The notes beneath the pieces were generated by a model that saw only the letters and a list, made by a program, of their open reading frames with translations, was not told the origin of the DNA and ran no database searches. A stretch of 64,000 nucleotides of DNA from Pedobacter miscanthi (GTDB lineage: Bacteria > Bacteroidota > Bacteroidia > Sphingobacteriales > Sphingobacteriaceae), in the NCBI RefSeq assembly GCF_003315595.1, contig NZ_QNQU01000001.1:186001-250000 (forward strand), written 5' to 3'. This document shows positions 58,201 through 64,000 of this stretch, in pieces; within the stretch, counting starts at the first letter, position 1, and each line of letters starts with the position of its first letter. A program made the translations under genes and the position numbers.

Positions 58201-58387
58201 CGTTGATGGTTACATCGGTTTGGGCAAAAACACTTAACTGCATTAAAGTCAAAATCAGACCAATTGTATACCTTAGTTTTAGGCATTTCCGGAGAACAGT
58301 AGTATTTGCCTTTTTCGGATCGAAAACAGTTTCCTTGTTTTCAGGAGAACTGTTCCCCCTAAAAAACAGATCGTAAAATCTTGTCAT
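55274..58387 (-). CDS. SusC/RagA-family TonB-linked outer-membrane protein (PUL)
   Basis: A 1037-residue protein with an unusual ~38-residue extension before the signal peptide ('GLILTLMQLSVFAQ'). The carboxypeptidase-like domain ('INGTVKDTKGQPVPGVSVAVKG'), plug ('VVIVGYGSQKKIANTGSIA', 'LKDASATAIYGARGANGVVLITTKRG') and 22-strand barrel ending 'TYLIGLQIGL' follow. Lead gene of the operon susC-susD-GH2-oxidoreductase-SSS. It diverges from lacI (start 58551). The intergenic operators at 58501-58532 lie about 110 bp upstream of its start. Confidence 0.93.
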   Translation of the reverse strand: MTRFYDLFFRGNSSPENKETVFDPKKANTTVLRKCLKLRYTIGLILTLMQLSVFAQTDVTINGTVKDTKGQPVPGVSVAVKGTTTVTLTANTGSFTIKVPSNASVLVFSFIGYTKQEINVGNKTTIDVVMAEEDKRLDEVVIVGYGSQKKIANTGSIASVKSEDLVKTPVVNIAQGLQSRVSGLQVTQNNAAPGGNISVRVRGTNSINGSSEPLYVIDGIQISNESGANTPSPLSTINPSDVESVEILKDASATAIYGARGANGVVLITTKRGKLGATSIQAESYVGVQKITKTIPVLNATQFAQLENEIYKTTIYANPENEGEGTNWQDEIYRSAKIQNYMVSAAGGSDKTRFSVSANYFNQDGIIINSNFKRYSLRATLDNIINDRFKFGATILSSYTINSGISTASQSLDGAATTTSVVGAALGAPPTLKPYRADGSIFPLSDQFNGRYREVTNPLGLTEVFNQQQTKRTLANMYAEAKIVDGLTYRATFNADLAGTLGDRYSPIYILGALERNATSGSAYKSNSNSTALLHESILTYIKSFGQHSLKFTGVYATQANFYNFNDINANGFPNDVTKNEAVQLAINRAVSSNRTREALESVMGRINYSFADKYFFDVTARYDGNSKFGQNKKWGFFPAVSGAWRIIKEDFMQNSTLFSDLKLRASYGITGNAAAIDPYKSLATLTSGSDYEFEHTYTVGISPSGIPNADLRWEKSTQANIGLDFSFLKGRLNFVVDAYNKKTKDILFIKALPFSSGYSSITGNFASMVNKGLEFAVNTKILDGELKWDLNANFSINRNKLLSLEGDVKEFVLSPYAVLSVGQPLGVFKTYVYNGIYQTGETILPGSDGRVGGPKVADLNGDGLITAADQKITGNANPDYIFGVSTNLSYKNFDFSLFVSGVQGNQIYNLSRYVFETPLGGRNTLAGVTNRWSPSNPTNDFANGLQGGRLPISDRFVEDGSFIRLKNISLGYTFKNIKALKNARLYISANNLVTITNYSGYDPEVNTFGGSNTLIGVDNLVYPLAKTYLIGLQIGL

Positions 58388-58500
58388 AATTATTTGGTTT
58401 ATTTTGGTTAGCGCCGTATTAATCCTTTCGGATGTAAATCGACAGACAATTATAATGTCAATTCTTAAATCCCTTATTATAAAAAGCAGATATAATAAAT

Positions 58501-58532
58501 TGGGAGCGTTCCCAATTTTGGGAATGCTCCCA
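58501..58532. promoter_or_regulatory. Double LacI-type operator
   Basis: Two 14-bp inverted repeats, TGGGAGCGTTCCCA (58501-58514) and TGGGAATGCTCCCA (58519-58532), 18 bp centre to centre. Together they form a ~34-bp near-palindrome. Site 1 has the central CG typical of LacI operators. They lie 18 bp before lacI and upstream of the divergent susC. Confidence 0.7.
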
Positions 58533-58550
58533 AACTGCGTATATTTAAGT

Positions 58551-59564
58551 ATGAAAAAGCATCAGGTAACGATAATCGATATCGCAAAAGCATTAAACAT
58601 TTCAAAATCAACGGTTTCCAGAGCCCTAACCGGTCATCCAAATGTACAGCCCCATACCAGGGAAAGGATTCTGGAAATGGCAGATGCCATGGAATATGAA
58701 AAGAACATGTTTTCGGTAAGCCTGATTAAACGAGCCAGTAAAACCCTTGGAATTATTGTTCCGGAGTTTTCACGCTCCTTTTTTCCACAGGTAATTATCG
58801 GTGCACAGCAAAGGGCCAAAGAAGCGGGTTACAACCTGATCATCAGCCAGTCTGATGAAAGTTACGAAACAGAAGTGGCTAATACAAAGGTAATGCTGTC
58901 TCATCAGGTAGATGGCGTGCTGATCTCTATGACAAAAGAAACCAATAATTACGAACATTTTAAAACCTTTCAGAGAAAAGGCATCCCCATTGTGTTTTTT
59001 AACAGGATTTGCGATGAGATGATTGTACCAAAGGTTATTGTTGATGATTATGAAGGGGCATGCTCGGCGGTTGAACACCTCATCAAACAGGGGAAAAAAC
59101 GCATTGCCCATTTATCCGGTCCTGAAACCCTGAGTATCTGTAAACAAAGGAAAGCCGGATATTTAAATACTTTAAAAAAATATGGTATTCCGGTAAACGA
59201 TGACCTGATTATACATTATGATTTATCGATAAATAAGGTAAAAATATACATTAACTATTTTCTGAACCTTAACCCCAGGCCAGATGCTATTTTTGCAATA
59301 AATGACCCCACTGCAATTGAAGCCATACAGCTGATTAAAGAAGCGGGTTTAAAAATCCCACAGGATATTGCCATTGTTGGTTTTAGTAACGATTTTGCTT
59401 CTTCACTGGTAGAACCCTCACTTACAACGGTTGAACAGCCTATAGCAGAAATAGGAAGGGTAGCAACCCAATTGTTGTTGGATCAGCTTGATCGGGAGGT
59501 AGCCGACTGGAAAGCCCAAACCGTGATGCTCAAAACGAATCTTATTGTTAGAAATTCGAGTTGA
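58551..59564 (+). CDS. LacI-family transcriptional regulator of the PUL
   Basis: I use ATG 58551 (337 residues): it begins the LacI HTH 'VTIIDIAKALNISKSTVSRALTGHPNVQPHTRERILEMADAMEYEKN', whereas the longer frame from 58404 would translate through the operators. The periplasmic-binding-protein-like effector domain follows ('LGIIVPEFSRSFFPQVIIGAQQRAKEAGYNLIISQSDES', 'VGFSNDFASSLVEPSLTTVEQP'). It diverges from the susC operon with the double operator between them, so control of both promoters is likely. The effector should be a sugar from the PUL substrate. Confidence 0.93.
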   Translation: MKKHQVTIIDIAKALNISKSTVSRALTGHPNVQPHTRERILEMADAMEYEKNMFSVSLIKRASKTLGIIVPEFSRSFFPQVIIGAQQRAKEAGYNLIISQSDESYETEVANTKVMLSHQVDGVLISMTKETNNYEHFKTFQRKGIPIVFFNRICDEMIVPKVIVDDYEGACSAVEHLIKQGKKRIAHLSGPETLSICKQRKAGYLNTLKKYGIPVNDDLIIHYDLSINKVKIYINYFLNLNPRPDAIFAINDPTAIEAIQLIKEAGLKIPQDIAIVGFSNDFASSLVEPSLTTVEQPIAEIGRVATQLLLDQLDREVADWKAQTVMLKTNLIVRNSS

Positions 59565-60215
59565 TCGACACGTTTATAAAACTGAATTTGGTTATTAATT
59601 TTGGTTTAAATAGTCTACTATAGATATTGTTAACGCACAGTTGTCACCCTGCCCCGATGAATACTACCGTGTAGACACACAAAGTTTTCTCCGCTCCTAT
59701 GCCGCGGGGGCATGGTACTTTGGAGCGCCAAAGTACCCAAAACGCTTCGTCAATCCAGCAATGTGCTTCACACAAGGCCCATTCACATCAAAAAAACAGC
59801 AGCACTTTGTTTTGTACAGCAAGTCTTGAGTAAGTAAAGTGGTTCCAAGAGCTGCACAAAACCACTGCGTTTTAGGTTTGATGGTGCTAATTGTTCTATT
59901 TTGCAACTGTTTTTTTGATTCCCTGCACTTGGGATTGACGGGCGTACTTAGGTAAAACCTGATTGTTTTTCAAAGCAAGCTGGCATGATGCCTTAAAAAT
60001 ATGTGTCCGGGCAATAGGATGAATCGGAATAGCATGAAAATCGCCTTAGGAAAAAGAGCCTAAAAACCAATCAAAATATATAAATATTAATCGAACTCAG
60101 GTTATAAGCAATTAACCCCGGTTCTGATCTAAAACATCAAAACCAGGGTCAACTTCGGTCACAAAACTTAATTTTTTATATTTTATACTACAGAATCTTA
60201 TTTAAATCCCTGAAT
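59565..60215. other. Intergenic, 651 bp, probable dispersed non-coding element
   Basis: Between convergent lacI and the GH29 gene. Holds a perfect 10-bp hairpin GGTACTTTGG-agcg-CCAAAGTACC (59714-59737), a second hairpin at 60115-60149 (ACCCCGGTT / AACCAGGGT), and the 15-mer ATCGAACTCAGGTTA (about 60091), which also occurs near 21647. Short open frames on both strands look spurious. Confidence 0.45.
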
Positions 60216-61625
60216 TTACCTTCTCTCATTAAAAACCTGAAATTCGGCAATGGAGGGTGTTTCTTTGGCATGGGCAATGCGGATACGGACCTTACTCGCC
60301 CAAACGCGATCGAAACGGTGGATTTTAATGCGGTCTTCATTTTTGCCCTCAAAAGTTTTTTTCCATTCCACCCCGTTCCAGTATTCGAGTGCATAGGTAT
60401 CGATATTTGCTTTCTGCTCGGCCACTACAATGGTATTAATGGCTTTTTCATTCTTAAAATCGACCTCGTACCATGGATTTTCGACCGCACTGTTCGATTC
60501 CCATGACGTTCTGTAACTGTCGTCATTGGCAAAATCCATAATGTTCATATCATTGCTCCAGCTCGAATTAGCGGCCTGGTTCTTGGCCAGGTTACTCGAA
60601 ATAATCGGCAAACCCAACGGTGGAAGCGGCCTGGTTGCTCCTTCGTTTTTCCATAATTGTCCAACTTCTTTTAAAGCGGCAATGGCATTATCATCGATTA
60701 AACCATCACGGTTTGGGGCTACGTTGAGGATGAAATTACAACTGGCTTCGTTTAAGGGTTTAATTAAATCGTTCACAATTTCCTGTGGCTTTCTAACCGG
60801 CACGGTTGGGAAATCCGTTTTCCAGAACCATGAAGTATTAATTGGCAAACAGGCCAAAGTTGGCATCAGCTTACTTTCTTTTGGCATGCGCTGCCCTGCG
60901 CCCATTTCGTAAGTTTTAATATCAGTATAATAAAGACCTTCGGAAGGGTATTTTGCACCATTTAAATCCATCACCAAACAATCGGGCTGCAAACTTTTAA
61001 TCAGGGTATAAATATCTTCGAAAGGTACGTCATCGTAAGAAATCCTCGACCATGGCGCATCCCATCCATCAATAATCAGCGCTTCAATTTTACCGTATTT
61101 GGTTAACAGTTCGGTAAGCTGCTGTTTGATCATATCGATATGTTTTGGCGTAATCTGGTTAGGCCTAAGTTTGTGGTGGGTATCCAAAATGGAATAATAA
61201 AGCATCACTTTTAAACCGTTCGCCCGGAAAGCATCGGTAAACTGCTTCACCACATCTTTGCCATACGGACTGTTCATTACGTTATAATCGGTGCTTTTGG
61301 TATCCCAGATGCAAAAACCGCTATGGTGTTTGGTAGTTAGACAGCCATAACTCATATTGGCCGATTTTGCAGCCTTAGCCCACTGATTGGCATCTAGTTT
61401 TTTAGGGTTAAACAATTTTGGCGAAGCCTCAGGATCGGGCCAATCGGCATTGGCATAAGTTGGGATATTGTAATGGATAAACATTCCGAAACGCAGATCA
61501 ACAAACTGCTGTTGAAGGGCGTTTAATTTTTTGGCGGCATCTGTAGTATTTTGCGCCATCACTCCGATTGAAAGCAATGAAAAAAATACTACTAAAACGT
61601 TTTTCTTAAAGAATAAAAACTTCAT
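60216..61625 (-). CDS. Alpha-L-fucosidase (GH29) with C-terminal discoidin-like domain
   Basis: A 469-residue secreted enzyme (signal ending 'IGVMAQ'). The GH29 barrel shows 'QQQFVDLRFGMFIHYNIPTY', 'YGCLTTKHHSGFCIW' and the nucleophile region 'ALIIDGWDAPW' (Asp186 probable). The C-terminal ~130 residues ('SNLAKNQAANSSWSNDMNIMDFANDDSYRTSWES') match the F5/8-type carbohydrate-binding fold. It cleaves terminal alpha-L-fucose. It is separate from the PUL operon and lies on the opposite strand to lacI. Confidence 0.9.
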   Translation of the reverse strand: MKFLFFKKNVLVVFFSLLSIGVMAQNTTDAAKKLNALQQQFVDLRFGMFIHYNIPTYANADWPDPEASPKLFNPKKLDANQWAKAAKSANMSYGCLTTKHHSGFCIWDTKSTDYNVMNSPYGKDVVKQFTDAFRANGLKVMLYYSILDTHHKLRPNQITPKHIDMIKQQLTELLTKYGKIEALIIDGWDAPWSRISYDDVPFEDIYTLIKSLQPDCLVMDLNGAKYPSEGLYYTDIKTYEMGAGQRMPKESKLMPTLACLPINTSWFWKTDFPTVPVRKPQEIVNDLIKPLNEASCNFILNVAPNRDGLIDDNAIAALKEVGQLWKNEGATRPLPPLGLPIISSNLAKNQAANSSWSNDMNIMDFANDDSYRTSWESNSAVENPWYEVDFKNEKAINTIVVAEQKANIDTYALEYWNGVEWKKTFEGKNEDRIKIHRFDRVWASKVRIRIAHAKETPSIAEFQVFNERR

Positions 61626-61738
61626 TTAGTGTGGTTATTGTTATGGTTTATTGAAAAGGTTTCAGAGGGAATTAGCGGGTTGCCGGGCAAATGAGTTTAT
61701 CCCTGGGCAGCATTGAGGTAATGGAAAAAACAATTATT

Positions 61739-62041
61739 TTATTCTTCTTTTATTTTATTCCAGATATCCTGGTAAAGTGCTTCATGCCTCCTGAATTGCA
61801 GGTGCACATACGGACAAAGCGGTATTACTTTCAACTTATTTTCGCGCACATAATTCACCATGGCATCGAGCAGGATTTTGGCATAACCTAGTCCTTCTTT
61901 TTCCGGCGATACTTCGGTATGGTAAACCGTAAGGTCGTTTCCCTGGATATCGAATACCATTTCGCCAACTTTTCCGTCTTCATCGTACAGATCGAAAGCA
62001 CTTGGTTCATTTTGCTGGATATTGATTTTAACTTCTGCCAT
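61739..62041 (-). CDS. Small GNAT-like N-acetyltransferase (Acetyltransf_CG family)
   Basis: A 100-residue minimal GNAT domain of the type found as free-standing YjdJ-like proteins: 'LTVYHTEVSPEKEGLGYAKILLDAMVNYVRENKLKVIPLCPYVHLQFRRH'. 'EGLGYAKIL' is the acetyl-CoA pyrophosphate loop (a variant of the usual Q/RxxGxG/A), and the C/P-containing 'LCPYV' is characteristic of this subfamily. Cytosolic; target unknown. Confidence 0.85.
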   Translation of the reverse strand: MAEVKINIQQNEPSAFDLYDEDGKVGEMVFDIQGNDLTVYHTEVSPEKEGLGYAKILLDAMVNYVRENKLKVIPLCPYVHLQFRRHEALYQDIWNKIKEE

Positions 62042-62248
62042 AGTGGTTAATAATTTTAGGGCAATTTAGCAAGAATTAAGGTTTTTGTATGGAAGATATG
62101 CGGGTAGATTTTATCGTAACAAAAAAGTGGCTTCATCCCGCAGATAACGCGAAAAGCCTGCAGATTTTAGCAGATCATTTTATTTTGCCATGGAGGCAGA
62201 TTTACAACGGAATATGTTAACGCAACACGTCATCACCAACGCAACCCC

Positions 62249-62291
62249 TCCTCTTGACCGAAGCATCGCGAAGTGGAGAGATCTATCTCGA
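62249..62291. repeat. Truncated copy of the interspersed palindromic repeat
   Basis: About 43 bp matching the left part of the copies at 24632 and 41401 ('GAAGCATCGCGAAGTGGAGAG' type sequence ending in ATCTATCTCGA), but the right half and right terminal repeat are missing. One arm of the inner palindrome is cut off. Confidence 0.6.
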
Positions 62292-62484
62292 AAAACATCT
62301 GATTAGTTCCATAATTAATTTAGCCACGGAGGCACGGATTTACACTGAGCTACGCTAACACACGCCCATTATCGCGAGAAAACCCAAAGTCAATTCTTCA
62401 TCCAAATATAGTACAATTGCTATTAGCCATTCTCCAACAGTTACCCACTTGAGCGTAGTCGAAGGGTAAACAGTTAAGCAATTA

Positions 62485-62675
62485 ACCAATGAACAGTTTT
62501 CAGTTGGCAATTTACAGTTAAGAATTTATCAATACTACAATTAACCAATCCACAAATGACCAATGAACAGTTTTCAGTTGGCAATTTGCAGTTAACAATT
62601 TATCAATACTACAATTAACCTATCCACAAATGACCAATGAACAATTTCCAGTTGGCAATTTGCAGTTAACCGATT
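62485..62675. repeat. 74-bp tandem repeat, about 2.6 copies
   Basis: Period 74: 'ACCAATGAACAGTTTTCAGT' starts at 62485 and 62559, and a third, partial and diverged copy starts at 62633. Each unit contains CAGTTGGCAATT, CAGTTAA and ATCAATACTACAATTAACC. A run of shorter TTAACCGATT / AAGCCAAT repeats follows to about 62715. Confidence 0.8.
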
Positions 62676-62714
62676 TAAACAATTAACCGATTAACCAATA
62701 AGCCAATAAGCCAA

Positions 62715-63839
62715 TCACCTGATATCCTTATTGATCTGATTGAGCAGGTAACCTTTCAGGTCCGAATCGTTTTCCCAGTACATTACCCCGCCCATCTGGT
62801 TTTTCTTTACGTACTTACACTTTTCCGTTACCGATTTCTCATCGTCGAAAGTCATAAATTCTTTAGTTTCATTATTGAAAATATAAGATGCCTTTGCCGA
62901 TTTATCTACATAATGTTTAAAGCCTTTTTTGTTGATCAGACTATCGCGGATAAAGGTATAACCTTTGCCATAACCCTGTGATTGAACACTATCTGCAATT
63001 CCATTATGCGCAGCATCTTTTAATTTAATCATCCTGCCATAAAACGCAATGCCCATTACCAGTTTATTGGCAGGTACACCAGCTTTAACAAAAGCCTTAA
63101 AAACGGCATCGCCACTGTTGCCTTTGTATTGATCAGAATCATAAAGATTGGTATGGTGCACAGCCACGCCATTACCAGGATAAAAATCGTAGGTCATCAG
63201 GTTCACAAAATCGAGATAACGCTGCACTTTATCCATTTCGGTATGGTTGATGTAATTGTTAAAACCTCCAACGGCAATCGTTAAAAGCTTTTTCGATCCG
63301 GTTTCGCTTTCGAGTTTATTCAACTCATCGCGTAATGACGCCATCATCAGGGTAAAGTTCTTTTTATCTTCGGGGCGGTAAACATTTCCTTGTTCGCCCG
63401 GAATACCGGGATATTCCCAGTCTACATCTACTCCATCAAGCTTAAATTTCCGAGCAATATCTACTGCGCTTGTAGCAAAAGCTGCTCTCGCTGTATCGGT
63501 AAGCGCAGCATCAGAGAAATTCTCACTCCAGGCCCATCCACCGATGGAAATTAAAATCTTCAACTTTGGATTTTGAGCTTTTAGAGCGACTAAATTTCTT
63601 AGATTTACGGTATCAGTAGCCGGCCTGTTGATGAAAGCGCGGTTATCTTTCACGTTAATAAATGCATAATTGATATGCGTGAGTTTTTTAGGCGCAATAA
63701 GCGAAACATCAACCAGGCCGCGGTAACCTCCCACATAGCCGATAATTACCTTTTCGCTTTCATTCTTTGATGCGGCCATGATTAAAAATGCAATGATAAA
63801 CACGGGAAAAACGGCCAAAAACTTTAAATTTCTTTTCAT
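62715..63839 (-). CDS. Glycosyl hydrolase family 18 protein (chitinase-like)
   Basis: A 374-residue protein with a signal anchor or signal peptide ('FPVFIIAFLIMAAS'). The GH18 motif 'DGVDVDWEYP' (135-144, catalytic Glu142) is intact, with 'LLISIGGWAWSENFS' and 'GIAFYGRM' also typical. Endo-type cleavage of chitin or GlcNAc-containing glycans is expected. Upstream on the same strand lies the ThuA-like gene. Confidence 0.92.
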   Translation of the reverse strand: MKRNLKFLAVFPVFIIAFLIMAASKNESEKVIIGYVGGYRGLVDVSLIAPKKLTHINYAFINVKDNRAFINRPATDTVNLRNLVALKAQNPKLKILISIGGWAWSENFSDAALTDTARAAFATSAVDIARKFKLDGVDVDWEYPGIPGEQGNVYRPEDKKNFTLMMASLRDELNKLESETGSKKLLTIAVGGFNNYINHTEMDKVQRYLDFVNLMTYDFYPGNGVAVHHTNLYDSDQYKGNSGDAVFKAFVKAGVPANKLVMGIAFYGRMIKLKDAAHNGIADSVQSQGYGKGYTFIRDSLINKKGFKHYVDKSAKASYIFNNETKEFMTFDDEKSVTEKCKYVKKNQMGGVMYWENDSDLKGYLLNQINKDIR

Positions 63840-63860
63840 TTTATAGATTTTAATGGCTTT

Positions 63861-64000
63861 TTAATGCTTTTTACCCGTTCCCAACCACAAAAGTGCGTTG
63901 ATCAGCAATTTATCCTGATCGGGGTTGCCGAATGAAGAGGAAAGCGATTTATTGGTATTGTCGTATTTATGTTCGTAATCCATGTCGTTGTGCCCCATGT
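63861..64000 (-). CDS. ThuA-domain-like protein, C-terminal fragment (runs off the window)
   Basis: The frame is open on the minus strand from the window edge to TAA at 63861-63863. The visible residues contain 'GHNDMDYEHKYD' and 'DKLLINALLWLGTGKKH', which resemble the end of ThuA-like (trehalose-utilisation type) domain proteins. The start is outside the window. It lies 21 bp upstream of the GH18 gene, so co-transcription is plausible. Confidence 0.6.
   Translation of the reverse strand, partial: MGHNDMDYEHKYDNTNKSLSSSFGNPDQDKLLINALLWLGTGKKH

Larger units (their letters stand above)
62042..62714. other. Intergenic, 673 bp, rich in repeats
   Basis: Between two minus-strand genes. Holds a truncated copy of the palindromic repeat (about 62249-62291), a small inverted element TTACCC...GGGTAA (62441-62469) and the 74-bp tandem array (62485-62675). 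No gene is apparent. Confidence 0.7.

Noticed and set aside
58404..58550. N-terminal extension of the LacI frame to ATG 58404
   Set aside because: It runs across the operator palindromes. The HTH starts properly at 58551.
59697..59906. Minus-strand 69-residue frame near the LacI gene
   Set aside because: Cys/Phe-rich, contains the hairpin repeat and no known fold; more likely non-coding.
62485..62675. CRISPR array
   Set aside because: The units are 74 bp and contiguous, with no unique spacers of constant length and no cas genes in the window.

Overview
The window looks like the chromosome of a Bacteroidota member of the Sphingobacteriaceae, most like Pedobacter. The evidence is three SusC/SusD outer-membrane pairs, many signal peptides and lipoprotein boxes followed by KK residues, TAnnTTTG-type promoters, TPR-HisKA_2 sensor kinases, and intergenic palindromic repeats of the 'cgtcatctcga ... 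tcgaaatgacg' type. No rRNA, complete tRNA, CRISPR array or transposase was seen.

Region 1 (1-18.7 kb) has an accessory character. It starts with the tail of an amidohydrolase, then an alginate-export-type barrel with an azoreductase, a five-gene run (two alpha/beta hydrolases, a small secreted protein, an MBL-fold hydrolase and a SnoaL-like protein), and gap with a PPOX-type flavoprotein. Next come a kinase-like/Omp85 fusion whose 5' end seems frameshifted in a homopolymer, and a signalling block of two paralogous TPR histidine kinases around one REC-GAF-AAA+-HTH activator. The block ends near a short sequence that looks like the 3' end of a tmRNA gene followed by a hairpin, a possible integration scar.

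Region 2 (18.9-24.2 kb) holds a secreted unknown, a DUF3253 protein, a quinone-oxidoreductase-like MDR enzyme with a near-leaderless promoter, an LLM flavin oxidoreductase and a one-TM protein of unknown family.

Region 3 (24.6-41.4 kb) has a SusC/D pair, a DAACS dicarboxylate symporter overlapping pckA (C4-acid uptake and gluconeogenesis), an SGNH hydrolase with a BD-FAE-type esterase, and an AraC regulator next to an aldo/keto reductase. It continues with a secreted HEIGH metallopeptidase, a TetR regulator with a DHA2 multidrug exporter sharing a repeated operator-like motif, and a secreted unknown.

Region 4 (41.6-64 kb) is glycan-oriented. It has a SusC/D pair, an astacin-type lipoprotein protease, and a polysaccharide-utilisation operon transcribed susC-susD-GH2-FAD oxidoreductase-SSS symporter. 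A LacI regulator diverges from that operon, with a double operator lying just before lacI. It ends with a GH29 fucosidase, a small GNAT, a tandem-repeat intergenic region, a GH18 chitinase-like enzyme and the tail of a ThuA-like protein. The PUL gene order reads as a route from outer-membrane capture (SusCD), through periplasmic cleavage (GH2), to inner-membrane import (SSS) and cytoplasmic oxidation.
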